Shown: positions 28,673 to 36,554 of the stretch, piece after piece
Layout of the letters: every line of letters starts with the position of its first letter
Numbering within the stretch: position 1 is the first letter of the stretch
Position numbers and translations under genes: made by a program
Notes under the pieces: generated by a model
Seen by the model: only the letters and a program-made list of their open reading frames with translations
Told to the model about the DNA's origin: nothing
Database searches by the model: none
Assembly: GCF_021919345.1 (NCBI RefSeq)
Contig: NZ_CP089293.1
Location: 1,860,001 to 1,924,000 of the forward strand
Direction of reading: 5' to 3'
DNA: 64,000 nucleotides
DNA from: Paenarthrobacter nicotinovorans
GTDB lineage: Bacteria > Actinomycetota > Actinomycetes > Actinomycetales > Micrococcaceae

Positions 28673-29257
28673 TTAGGACGCTTCGGCCAAACGTGGGGTG
28701 AGCCAGTTTTGGAAGCGGTTGCCGTGGGTGACGGGGTCGATGAGGAGGAGTTTGGTGCCGGGTTCGTTGCCGGGTTCGGTGCGGGTGTGGATGAACCAGG
28801 GCCCGTCTTGGGTGAGGGTTTGTTTCAGGGCGAGGGTGAGTTCTTCGGGGTTGTCGGCGCGGAGGACTTTCAGGTCGACGGATTCGGCGAAGCGTCCGAG
28901 GTCGATGGTGACGGCTTGGGTTGGGATGGAGGCGGTGGAGGCGTAGACGCCGTTATCGAGCAGGATGATGACGAGGTTTTCGGGGGCGAGGTAGCCGGCG
29001 GTGATTGCTGAGCCGGGGTTCATGAGGAGGGAGCCGTCGCCTTCGATGACCACGGTGCGGGTGATGGGGGTGTTTTTGATGGCTTGGGCGATGCCGGTTC
29101 CGACGGAGATGGCCAGGCCCATGGCGTCCAGGAGGTAGAGGTGGTTGGGTCGGTCGGCGATGGAGGCCAGTTCGCGGGAGGTCGCGGCGCAGGTTGCGAT
29201 CACGGGAACGTCCGGGGTGGTGTCAACGATGGCTTGGAGGGCTTCGATGCGTTTCAT
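28673..29257 (-). CDS. ThDP-dependent decarboxylase, beta subunit (ComE-like)
   Basis: C-terminal, diphosphate-binding half of a thiamine-diphosphate decarboxylase made as a separate subunit, as in sulfopyruvate decarboxylase ComDE and phosphonopyruvate-decarboxylase-like enzymes. The 194-residue protein shows the ThDP motif starting GDGSLLMNPGS near residue 94 and closing with LLDNGVY about 28 residues later, and the aminopyrimidine-side segment DAMGLAISVGTGIA. Its ATG overlaps the stop of the alpha-subunit gene by 4 nt, indicating equimolar synthesis. It needs the alpha subunit for the catalytic Glu. The substrate, a 2-oxo acid, is not fixed by the sequence. Confidence 0.85.
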   Translation of the reverse strand: MKRIEALQAIVDTTPDVPVIATCAATSRELASIADRPNHLYLLDAMGLAISVGTGIAQAIKNTPITRTVVIEGDGSLLMNPGSAITAGYLAPENLVIILLDNGVYASTASIPTQAVTIDLGRFAESVDLKVLRADNPEELTLALKQTLTQDGPWFIHTRTEPGNEPGTKLLLIDPVTHGNRFQNWLTPRLAEAS

Positions 29258-29805
29258 GCTTTTGCCTTTGCGTCTTTGGGGTCGAAGAATTCCATGAGGA
29301 CCACGACGGGTCGGTAGGTCATGCGGGCGTGGTTGCCGGCTTCGGCGACGGTCGCGCCCCAGTCCTGGGCGGTGTTGCGTCGGTCGACCTGGAAGACGGG
29401 GATGTTCGTGGAGGCCAGCAACGCGGGGACGGGTGCGGAGATGGTGTGGATCATGGAGTTGTACTCGCCGAGCCCGCCGCGGGTGTTCGCGACGATGAGC
29501 AACGGCAGGTGGTAGGACACGGCGAACGTTGTCAGGGCGGTCAGGGCGTTGCCGAAGCCGTTGTCCTGCATGATGATGACCCCGAATTTCCCGGCGAACG
29601 GGTAGGCGCCAACAACACCGATGGCTTCTTCTTCGCGGGAGACGGGGTAGACCAGGGGCAGGTCCCCGTTGGTCTGGGCGGTGAGGACGCCGTTGATGAT
29701 CGGGGCGATGGACGCGGAGGGCACGTAGGCGACGCCGTCGGGGGCCAGGCCCACGATCGCGTCCACCACTTCGGTGTGGCGGTCCTGGGTAATGGTGGTA
29801 GTCAT
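29254..29805 (-). CDS. ThDP-dependent decarboxylase, alpha subunit (ComD-like)
   Basis: Pyrimidine-binding (PYR) domain of the two-subunit ThDP decarboxylase. The 183-residue protein carries SREEEAIGVV near residue 56 with the conserved Glu that activates the cofactor, and MQDNGFGNALTALTTF typical of the sulfopyruvate/phosphonopyruvate decarboxylase N-terminal domain. It begins 6 nt after the aminotransferase stop, so the transaminase product is its likely substrate. Single-chain pyruvate-type decarboxylases have both domains fused; here they are split with an ATGA overlap. Confidence 0.85.
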   Translation of the reverse strand: MTTTITQDRHTEVVDAIVGLAPDGVAYVPSASIAPIINGVLTAQTNGDLPLVYPVSREEEAIGVVGAYPFAGKFGVIIMQDNGFGNALTALTTFAVSYHLPLLIVANTRGGLGEYNSMIHTISAPVPALLASTNIPVFQVDRRNTAQDWGATVAEAGNHARMTYRPVVVLMEFFDPKDAKAKA

Positions 29806-29811
29806 GGGTGG

Positions 29812-31029
29812 TCAGGCTCCCTTGGGGTGTGGTGTGGTCAGGGTCTGGACGATGCGTCGCAGGCCTTCGGTGAGGTCATCGATGTGGCAGGCGTATGAGA
29901 TGCGGATGGAGTGGGTTCCGCCGTCGGGGTCGAACGCGGTCCCTGGCACGACGGCGACGCGTTGTTCATCGAGGAGCCGTAGCGCCAGTTGTTCGGCTGG
30001 TTCGGCGGTCTCGGGTGTGTAGGTGAGGTAGAAGTAGAACGCGCCGTCGGGCTGGCTGACGGTGACGCCTGGAATGCCGGTGAGGATCTTCAGGCCGGCT
30101 TTGCGTCGTTCCTGGAATTCGGCGCGCATCGACTCTGCGTCGGGACCCGCGTGGCGGAGGGCTGCTGCAGCGCCGGGTTGGAGGAAGGTGGGGGCGCAGA
30201 CGGTGGTGTACTGGCGCACCCTCAGTGCCGGTGTGATGAGTTCTTTGGGGCCGGCGAGCCAGCCGAGGCGCCAGCCGTCCATGGCGAAGGCTTTGGCGAA
30301 GCCGCCTACGACCAGAGTCCGTTCGCGGAGGTTTCCTACCGCCGCCGGGGATTGGTGCTGGATCTCGTCATAGACGAGGTCGGCGTAGATTTCATCGGAC
30401 ATCAGCAGCGCGTCGGTCGGTTCCAAAACGGTGGCCAGCTTTTCGATGTCCTCAGCAGTGGCGACACCCCCGGTGGGATTATTCGGGGTGCAGAGGATCA
30501 CCATACGTGTCGCGGGGGTGATCGCGGCGGCGATCGCGTCGATATCAAGGCGGTAGTCATCGGTAGCGTCCAACCGGACAGGCACCGGGGTCGCCCCGGC
30601 CAGGCGGATGCAGGACTCGTAGTGGGCCCAGGCCGGTACGGGGAAGATCACTTCGTCACCGGGCCCGCAGAAAGCCATCAAGGCCAAGAACACCGCTTCG
30701 TTCGCGCCGATCGTGATGAGCACTTCGGTGCCCGGGTCATAGGTGGTCCCGCGGCGCTCTTGCAGATACGCACTGATCGCCTCACGCAGATCCAGCGTTC
30801 CCGCGTTCGGGCCGTAGTGGACCTCCCCGCGGTCCAACGACGCAGCCGCAGCGTCCTTGACTACCTGCGGGGTATCGAAATCCGGGCGCCCGATCTCGAA
30901 GTGGTACACCTTCTCACCCGCAGCGTCCAGCGCCGCAGCCTTATCAAAAATGGCCCTGATCGGCGACGGACCAATATCCCGCAACCGATCAGCAAACCGT
31001 CCAAACCGTGTAGTGGTAGCGGTACTCAT
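29812..31029 (-). CDS. PLP-dependent aminotransferase, class I/II
   Basis: Fold-type I aminotransferase of 405 residues related to AspC/alanine-type enzymes. The PLP lysine is Lys246 in GGFAKAFAMDGWRLGW, the substrate-binding segment CTPNNPTGG is at 180-188, SDEIYADLVY carries the PLP-pairing Asp and Tyr, and an Arg near the C terminus should bind the substrate carboxylate. A GGAG ribosome site precedes the ATG. It is the first gene of the operon that continues with the ThDP decarboxylase and aldehyde dehydrogenase, and is divergent from a GntR regulator. It presumably turns the imported amino acid into the 2-oxo acid; the amino acid is unknown. Confidence 0.88.
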   Translation of the reverse strand: MSTATTTRFGRFADRLRDIGPSPIRAIFDKAAALDAAGEKVYHFEIGRPDFDTPQVVKDAAAASLDRGEVHYGPNAGTLDLREAISAYLQERRGTTYDPGTEVLITIGANEAVFLALMAFCGPGDEVIFPVPAWAHYESCIRLAGATPVPVRLDATDDYRLDIDAIAAAITPATRMVILCTPNNPTGGVATAEDIEKLATVLEPTDALLMSDEIYADLVYDEIQHQSPAAVGNLRERTLVVGGFAKAFAMDGWRLGWLAGPKELITPALRVRQYTTVCAPTFLQPGAAAALRHAGPDAESMRAEFQERRKAGLKILTGIPGVTVSQPDGAFYFYLTYTPETAEPAEQLALRLLDEQRVAVVPGTAFDPDGGTHSIRISYACHIDDLTEGLRRIVQTLTTPHPKGA

Positions 31030-31185
31030 AGGGATACTCCAATTTCAGGGGGATGCGGTGGTGGAATTGAGCCTGCATCGAAAGCAGGCGGCCGTCTTGG
31101 ATTCAGCATCCCGCGATCCGGACAGGTTCCGGATGGAGTGCTGGGATAGTGTGGTAGACGTGACCAGCAAGCCTCCAACTGCAAG

Positions 31186-31197
31186 AATGTTAACATT
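31186..31197. promoter_or_regulatory. GntR operator, perfect palindrome AATGTTAACATT (copy 1)
   Basis: Perfect 12-nt palindrome ending at the base before the gntR ATG, in the 168-bp gap shared with the divergent aminotransferase operon. An identical copy lies at 32023-32034 before the ABC importer genes, and TGTTAACA recurs at 32150-32157. FCD-type GntR proteins bind short palindromes of this kind. The position suggests autorepression. Confidence 0.7.
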
Positions 31198-31917
31198 ATG
31201 AAATCTGACACCACAGCAAATGTCAAGAACGGAACCCTTCGCGCACCCCTGAAACGTCGCGGAATGGCCCAGGATGTCGCGGACCGGATCCGTGACGCAA
31301 TTCTGGCCGGGGAAATACCTCCGGGGGAACGGATCAATGAAGTGGAGATGGCCGCGTCCCTATCCGTCAGTCGCGGACCAGTGCGGGATGCCATCGTTTT
31401 GCTGCGGCAGGAGGGCCTGCTTCAAGGCGACTGGCACCGAGGATCGCGGGTTACCGTCTTTACGCACAAAGACCTTGAAGAGATCTACTCGCTCCGGTAC
31501 TCGATAGAGTTGCTCGCCGTTCAGCGGCTGATTGCACACCGCACCGGGAAGGATTTGGACCTCCTTCAAGTGCGTGCCGAGGACATTGAGCGGGCGGCCG
31601 CCCTGGGGGATAGGGGTGACATGCTCCAGTCGGACATTGCGTTTCATGATGCGATCTACGCCTGTGCCGGTCATGAGAGGTTGGAGCAGGTTTGGTTGGG
31701 TCTGCGTTCGCAGATCGCTTTGCTTCTCCTCAATCGACAGCAAGGCCATGATGATTACAGGGCCCGCATTGGCCCAGAGCATTGGGAAATGTTCCGCGTC
31801 ATCCGCGACCAGGATGGTGCGAAGGCTGAAGAGCTGGTGCGTGAGCACATCGAGACTGCGTTCGAAAGAATCAAAGCCGACCTCGACAGCAAAGAACGCC
31901 TCCAAGGTGCAGGCTAG
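31198..31917 (+). CDS. GntR-family transcriptional regulator (FCD subfamily)
   Basis: Repressor-type regulator of 239 residues. The N-terminal winged helix (about residues 15-80) contains DRIRDAILAGEIPPGERINE and the recognition segment LSVSRGPVRDAIVLLRQEG; the C-terminal alpha-helical FCD ligand domain has the conserved D-x4-H metal-binding spacing in SDIAFHDAIY and later histidines. It lies between the divergent aminotransferase-decarboxylase operon and the ABC importer, with matching palindromes before itself and the importer, so it most likely controls both in response to a pathway carboxylate. Confidence 0.9.
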   Translation: MKSDTTANVKNGTLRAPLKRRGMAQDVADRIRDAILAGEIPPGERINEVEMAASLSVSRGPVRDAIVLLRQEGLLQGDWHRGSRVTVFTHKDLEEIYSLRYSIELLAVQRLIAHRTGKDLDLLQVRAEDIERAAALGDRGDMLQSDIAFHDAIYACAGHERLEQVWLGLRSQIALLLLNRQQGHDDYRARIGPEHWEMFRVIRDQDGAKAEELVREHIETAFERIKADLDSKERLQGAG

Positions 31918-32022
31918 TCACACGTCCTTCTGAAAGTTCGCCAGCGGACGAAGCCCGGTGCCGGCCTCGTCCGCGTCCGGAGCTCCCGCATCGACTTGCC
32001 CTCTCCTGATCTTTGCCGTACA

Positions 32023-32034
32023 AATGTTAACATT
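32023..32034. promoter_or_regulatory. GntR operator, perfect palindrome AATGTTAACATT (copy 2)
   Basis: Identical to the palindrome before the GntR gene and located about 90 bp before the ABC-ATPase start, in the 206-bp intergenic gap. Two exact 12-mers flanking one regulator gene are unlikely by chance. Confidence 0.7.
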
Positions 32035-32123
32035 CTTACTTTCGTAATTTAGGTCACATGGAGCCCGGGGTGAGAAACCTGCACCTACCCCCACGACCGT
32101 CGAGACGAAATATCCCCGAACGA

Positions 32124-32921
32124 ATGGCGAACATGGAACTGCAAAAGTTTGTTAACAGCACTTCTGAGGCTGCTGCCGACGAGAAGAAGGCGATGATCTC
32201 CATCAGGGGGGTCAACAAGCATTTCGGACCTCTGCACGTGCTCCGTGATGTCAATCTTGAGGTTGCCCAGGGCCAGGTTGTGGTTGTCTTGGGTCCCTCT
32301 GGCTCGGGAAAGTCGACTCTCTGCCGAACTATCAACAGGCTGGAGACCGTCGAATCCGGCACGGTCGCCGTCGACGGCAAGCCTCTCCCCAAGGAAGGCA
32401 AGGCGCTGACGCGCTACAGGGCCGACGTCGGAATGGTCTTTCAGTCATTCAACCTCTTCGCCCACAAAACCATTCTCGAAAACGTCATGCTTGCACCACT
32501 CAAGGTGCGACGTATCGGAAAGGCCGAGGCTCAAACGCGGGCAATGGCCCTGCTCGAGAGGGTGGGTATAGCAAATCAGGCGCATAAACTCCCCGCCCAG
32601 CTTTCGGGTGGACAGCAGCAGCGTGTAGCCATTGCCCGGGCGTTGGCCATGGAGCCGAAGGTGATGCTCTTCGACGAACCTACCTCGGCTCTTGACCCGG
32701 AAATGGTCACCGAAGTACTGGATGTCATGACGTCTCTGGCGCAAGGAGGCATGACGATGCTCGTAGTCACGCACGAGATGGGCTTCGCTCGACGCGCCGC
32801 CGACCGGGTGGTGTTCATGGCCGATGGTCAGATCCTCGAAGACACAACGCCGGACCGGTTCTTTGACAACCCAACCACCGAGCGGGCCAAAGAGTTCCTC
32901 GGCAAGATCCTCAGCCACTGA
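32124..32921 (+). CDS. Polar amino acid ABC transporter ATPase
   Basis: Nucleotide-binding subunit of a PAAT-type importer (HisP/GlnQ family). Walker [10 protein letters not shown], the Q-loop FQSFNLF, signature LSGGQQQR, Walker [14 protein letters not shown] and the switch histidine in VVTHEM are all present. The start is uncertain: ATG 32124 gives 265 residues, but ATG 32193 (preceded by GAGAAGAAGG) fits the usual family N terminus [12 protein letters not shown], and a third TGTTAACA core lies at 32150-32157 inside the extension. It heads a four-gene transporter operon with its binding protein and two permeases. Confidence 0.93.
   Translation: MANMELQKFVNSTSEAAADEKKAMISIRGVNKHFGPLHVLRDVNLEVAQGQVVVVLGPSGSGKSTLCRTINRLETVESGTVAVDGKPLPKEGKALTRYRADVGMVFQSFNLFAHKTILENVMLAPLKVRRIGKAEAQTRAMALLERVGIANQAHKLPAQLSGGQQQRVAIARALAMEPKVMLFDEPTSALDPEMVTEVLDVMTSLAQGGMTMLVVTHEMGFARRAADRVVFMADGQILEDTTPDRFFDNPTTERAKEFLGKILSH
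32150..32157. promoter_or_regulatory. Possible third GntR half-operator TGTTAACA
   Basis: Eight-base palindromic core identical to the centre of the two flanking 12-mers, located within the first codons of the ATPase frame as annotated. If functional, the true ATPase start is probably the downstream ATG at 32193. Confidence 0.35.
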
Positions 32922-32952
32922 CAAGTCACCCCAATCTAGAAAGCAGCACATC

Positions 32953-33789
32953 GTGAAGCTCAAGTTCCTGGCCATTCCGGCCGCAGCGCTGTTCCTTGCC
33001 AGCTCGATCGCCGGTTGCTCCGGTGCATCCGACAAAGCCAAAACAGTTGAAGCCAGCGCACAATCGGGCCACCTCACCATCGGTATTTCCTTCGATCGCC
33101 CAGGGCTTGGAATCAAGACTCCCGACGGATCATTCAAGGGTTTCGATGTTGACGTTGCCAAGTATGTCGCCAAGAAGCTTGGCGTCGAGGAGTCTTCCAT
33201 CACCTGGAAGGAAGCGACTCCGGCGCAGCGAGAGAGCCTGATCCAGAACGGGCAGGTGGACTATGTGGTGAACACCTACAGCATCAATGACGCCCGAAAG
33301 GAGAAGGTCGCCTTCGCGGGGCCTTACTTCCTGGCTGGCCAGTCGCTCCTGGTTCGTTCTGACTCCACAGACATCACGGGCCCGGAGTCCCTGAATGGGG
33401 GCAAAAAGTTGTGCTCGGTGACCGGTTCCACACCAGCACAGAACATCAAGAAGAACTACAGCAAGGACGCGCAGCTTCAGGAGTACGACACCCCTTCCGC
33501 ATGCGTTGAAGCCCTGAAGAGCGGCGCCGTTGACGCAATGACCACGGATGATATTCAACTTGCCGGTTATGCAGCTGCCAATCAGGGAAAGCTGAAGCTT
33601 GTTGGCAGTACCTTCAGCAAGGAGAACTACGGCATTGGTCTGAAGAAGGATGACACCGCGGGCCGTGCCAAGATCAACGACGCCATTCAGTCCATGATCG
33701 ACGACGGATCGTGGGCCAAAGCGTTTGAGAGCAACGTTGGACCGTCCGGTTATGCATTGCCCGCCACGCCAGTGGTAGACCGCTACTAG
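32953..33789 (+). CDS. ABC amino acid-binding lipoprotein
   Basis: Extracellular solute-binding protein (SBP_bac_3 type) of the PAAT importer. GTG start at 32953; the signal peptide ends in the lipobox SIAGC, so the mature protein is anchored at about Cys21 by diacylglycerol. The class-typical segments GFDVDVAKYVAKKLG, the NTYSINDARKEKVAFAGPY strand and a C-terminal IQSMIDDGSWAKAF are present; 278 residues. Relatives bind glutamate, glutamine or other polar amino acids; the ligand here should be the substrate of the co-regulated aminotransferase pathway. Confidence 0.92.
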   Translation: MKLKFLAIPAAALFLASSIAGCSGASDKAKTVEASAQSGHLTIGISFDRPGLGIKTPDGSFKGFDVDVAKYVAKKLGVEESSITWKEATPAQRESLIQNGQVDYVVNTYSINDARKEKVAFAGPYFLAGQSLLVRSDSTDITGPESLNGGKKLCSVTGSTPAQNIKKNYSKDAQLQEYDTPSACVEALKSGAVDAMTTDDIQLAGYAAANQGKLKLVGSTFSKENYGIGLKKDDTAGRAKINDAIQSMIDDGSWAKAFESNVGPSGYALPATPVVDRY

Positions 33790-33822
33790 TCGGGCAGCCA
33801 GACAAGAGACTGGATAGTTAAC

Positions 33823-34503
33823 ATGAACATCCTCAACGAATACGGGGATCAGATCCTGGCGGCCTTCCTGATCACCCTGCAGCTCACGGCGCTGTCTGCA
33901 CTGGGCTCGTTGGTATTGGGCACTGTCCTGACTGCCATGCGGGTATCACCGATTTGGGCGATGCGGACGCTTGCCACCGGGTACGTGAACATTATCCGGA
34001 ATACCCCTTTGACCCTTGTGGTGCTTTTCGCATCGTTCGGATTGGCACAGCAACTCGGTATCACCTTGGCAGATCCAAAGTCCCCCACATCCATCACGGA
34101 CAGCTCGTTCCGGCTGGCCGTCCTGGCCTTTAGCCTGTACACGTCGACGTTCGTATCCGAAGCGCTAAGGGCAGGTATTAATACGGTCCCTCCTGGCCAG
34201 TCGGAAGCGGCCCGGTCGTTGGGCCTGAACTTCGTGCAGGGCTTGGGCCACATCGTCTTGCCGCAGGCCTTCCGGGCGGTCATTGCGCCTTTGGGCAGCA
34301 TCCTCATTGCGTTGACCAAAAACACAACGGTTGCGTCAGTCATAGGCGTGGCTGAAGCCGCCCTCCTGATGAAGGAAATGATCGAGAACACCTCCGCCCT
34401 CATCGTCGTTGGGCTGATCTTCGGGGCCGGCTTTATGTGCCTGACTCTTCCGACAGGTGCGGCTTTCGGATACCTAAGCAGAAAGTTTGAGGTAAAGCGA
34501 TGA
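33823..34503 (+). CDS. Polar amino acid ABC transporter permease 1
   Basis: Membrane permease of the HisM/GlnP family, 226 residues with about five membrane segments. The EAA-type cytoplasmic loop that docks the ATPase is seen as SEAARSLGLNFVQGLGHIVLPQAFRAV. It shares a 4-nt ATGA overlap with the second permease gene, so the two are made together as a heterodimer. It starts 33 nt after the binding-protein stop. Confidence 0.92.
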   Translation: MNILNEYGDQILAAFLITLQLTALSALGSLVLGTVLTAMRVSPIWAMRTLATGYVNIIRNTPLTLVVLFASFGLAQQLGITLADPKSPTSITDSSFRLAVLAFSLYTSTFVSEALRAGINTVPPGQSEAARSLGLNFVQGLGHIVLPQAFRAVIAPLGSILIALTKNTTVASVIGVAEAALLMKEMIENTSALIVVGLIFGAGFMCLTLPTGAAFGYLSRKFEVKR

Positions 34504-35375
34504 GCAACACTCAAGCGCCCATCAACAACCTGTATGACGTCCCCGGGCCCAAGGGGCAAATTCTGAACGTCGTCGTCAGCGCTCTGTGCGTCGTTGGGCT
34601 GGCAGCGGCCGGTTGGTTCGTGATGTCAGCCCTAGCAGGCAAGGGGCAACTGGCGCCGGAGAAGTGGCAGCCATTTCTCACGCCGGAAATGTGGCAGACC
34701 TACCTTCTGCCCGGGATCGTGGGAACACTTCAGGCTGCGGTCTTTGCCATCATCCTGGCCATAATTCTGGGAATCCTGCTGGGCATCGGGCGTCTCTCCG
34801 ACAACCGGTTGGTGCGCTACGCGTGCGCCGCTGTGGTGGAGTTCTTCCGGGCAATTCCGCTGCTGATTCTGATGATTTTCTGCTTTCAGCTCTTCGCCGA
34901 CTACGACCTGTTCCCGTCCACCGATCTTGCGGTTGCGGCGGTAATTACCGGCCTTGCCCTGAGCAACGGGGCGGTCATTGCAGAAATTGTGCGCGCAGGA
35001 ATCAAAGCCATTCCACGAGGCCAAGGGGAAGCTGCTGTGGCTCTTGGCCTCGGCAGTGGACAAACACTCCGGATGATTCTCCTGCCCCAGGCGATCACGG
35101 CAATGCTCCCGGCAATCGTCGCTCAACTGGTAGTAGCGCTGAAGGACACTGCGCTTGGCTACCAAATCACCTACGTGGAAGCCGTGCGGCAAGGCATCCA
35201 GGCCGGCTCGGCCTATTCAAACTACATACCGGCGCTCGTAGTGATCGCGCTCGTGATGATTGTCATCAATCTGGGCCTGTCGCGGCTTGCAACCTATATT
35301 GAGCTTCGACTCCGAAGCGGCCGCAAGGCTCCTGTCGAATCAAAGGTTGGCGAGATCCTGGTTCCCCAGAACTAG
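34500..35375 (+). CDS. Polar amino acid ABC transporter permease 2
   Basis: Second permease of the importer, 291 residues, longer than permease 1 through an N-terminal segment with its own membrane helix (about 20-45). The coupling loop GEAAVALGLGSGQTLRMILLPQAI is present. The C-terminal tail is basic and cytosolic. It is the last gene of the transporter operon; no clear terminator is seen in the 17 nt before the convergent regulator gene. Confidence 0.92.
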   Translation: MSNTQAPINNLYDVPGPKGQILNVVVSALCVVGLAAAGWFVMSALAGKGQLAPEKWQPFLTPEMWQTYLLPGIVGTLQAAVFAIILAIILGILLGIGRLSDNRLVRYACAAVVEFFRAIPLLILMIFCFQLFADYDLFPSTDLAVAAVITGLALSNGAVIAEIVRAGIKAIPRGQGEAAVALGLGSGQTLRMILLPQAITAMLPAIVAQLVVALKDTALGYQITYVEAVRQGIQAGSAYSNYIPALVVIALVMIVINLGLSRLATYIELRLRSGRKAPVESKVGEILVPQN

Positions 35376-35392
35376 ACGCGGGCGGTCGTAGT

Positions 35393-35725
35393 TCAGGATG
35401 CTCGTTGCTTCAGCTCGGAACTGCGTTCTGCTGCAATGACGACGCTGAGCAAACCTGGAAACAGCGATTCCATAACGTCGGTTCGAAGCGTGTTGAGAAT
35501 CGCCGTTCCCTGATAGTGCTGTTCTATGATTCCCGCCTCGCGAAGCACGCGGAAGTGATGAGTTGACGTGGACTTGCTCACGGGTAACTCAAATGCGATG
35601 CATGCCTGGTCGTCATGGCCATCGGCCAGTTGGGTCACGATCCGACGCCGGATAGGGTCGGCCAGTGCCGAAAGCACGCCATCGATGTGAATATCGTCGG
35701 GCGTAGGGTGGTCCAAAGTTCGCAT
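35393..35725 (-). CDS. ArsR-type winged-helix regulator
   Basis: Small HTH regulator of 110 residues. The winged helix shows LSALADPIRRRIVTQLADG and the recognition helix VSKSTSTHHFRVLREAGIIEQ; no cysteine pair typical of metal-sensing ArsR proteins is present, so it probably senses an organic compound or works without metal. I chose ATG 35725 rather than an upstream TTG. It is divergent from an NAD(P)-binding reductase gene, and the gap holds a TACGAT-N4-ATCGTA palindrome, a likely shared operator. Confidence 0.88.
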   Translation of the reverse strand: MRTLDHPTPDDIHIDGVLSALADPIRRRIVTQLADGHDDQACIAFELPVSKSTSTHHFRVLREAGIIEQHYQGTAILNTLRTDVMESLFPGLLSVVIAAERSSELKQRAS

Positions 35726-35785
35726 TCTTCGATTATCCAAGAAGTTCAAGGACGTGACGATTTATAAGTCCTATGCTAGTCGTAG

Positions 35786-35801
35786 TACGATGATTATCGT
35801 A
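35786..35801. promoter_or_regulatory. Palindromic operator TACGAT-GATT-ATCGTA
   Basis: Perfect 6-bp arms around a 4-nt spacer, in the 98-bp divergent gap between the ArsR-type regulator and the reductase gene, 22 nt before the latter's start. This is the probable binding site of the adjacent regulator, controlling both genes. Confidence 0.55.
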
Positions 35802-35823
35802 TTTAACGTGGAGGGAGATGCAC

Positions 35824-36474
35824 ATGAAGATATTCCAAGTAGGCGCAGCGGGGGGAGTAGGCCGACGTCTGGCTCAACTGCTGAGTGGCCGCGGTGATGC
35901 CGTCACAGGAATGTTCAGGAATCCCGATCAAGCGGACACGGTTGCCTCCAGTGGCGCTACGCCCGTGGAGGGGGACCTGATTAAGGACTCCATTGAGGTG
36001 CTGGCCGAAAAGTTTAAGGGACACGATGCCGTCGTCTTCTCTGCTGGCGCCCATGGCACCGGAATCGACCAGACCACCCTCATCGACGGCAAGGGGTTGG
36101 AGAAGGCTGCCGATGCTGCCGCCCTCGCTGGGGTGTCCCGTTTTGTCCTGGTCTCCGCCTTCCCGGAGTCGGGGCGGGGTGAGTCGGTGAATGAACGTTT
36201 TGAGCACTATATGCGCACAAAGAAGACAGCAGACGTCTACCTCACACGCACTGACCTGGACTGGCTGATAGTTCGGCCGGGGCTTTTGACTGACGACCCC
36301 GGAGATGGACGGGTTACCGCGGGCCCTGCGATTGAGTACGGAGACATTCGACGCGATAACGTTGCGGCGTTCATTGACGCGGCGCTTCATAACCCACGGA
36401 TGACCCGGACCATCGTCGAACTAACCGATGGCGAGACACCAGTGGCCGAGGCCGTGTCTACCCTCGTTGGCTGA
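35824..36474 (+). CDS. NAD(P)-binding oxidoreductase, atypical SDR (YwnB-like)
   Basis: Atypical short-chain dehydrogenase of the NmrA/SDR_a5 type, 216 residues. The Rossmann motif appears as VGAAGGVGRRLAQLL near the N terminus, with SRFVLVSAF and LDWLIVRPGLLTD further on; the catalytic Tyr-x3-Lys of classical SDRs is replaced by less conserved positions, as usual in this group, which often reduces quinones or flavins or merely senses NADPH. I chose ATG 35824, with GGAGGGAG seven bases away, over an ATG at 35818 that abuts the ribosome site. A perfect terminator follows. Confidence 0.87.
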   Translation: MKIFQVGAAGGVGRRLAQLLSGRGDAVTGMFRNPDQADTVASSGATPVEGDLIKDSIEVLAEKFKGHDAVVFSAGAHGTGIDQTTLIDGKGLEKAADAAALAGVSRFVLVSAFPESGRGESVNERFEHYMRTKKTADVYLTRTDLDWLIVRPGLLTDDPGDGRVTAGPAIEYGDIRRDNVAAFIDAALHNPRMTRTIVELTDGETPVAEAVSTLVG

Positions 36475-36502
36475 CAGGCAGAGACCGACTTTCCAAAGGC
36501 AA

Positions 36503-36535
36503 GAAGGGATGCACGCGAATCGCGTGCATCCCTTC
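36503..36535. terminator. Bidirectional terminator
   Basis: Perfect 15-bp stem (36503-36517 and 36521-36535) with a 3-nt loop, between two convergent genes. Confidence 0.85.
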
Positions 36536-36554
36536 CTTGTATTCATTCATGCTT

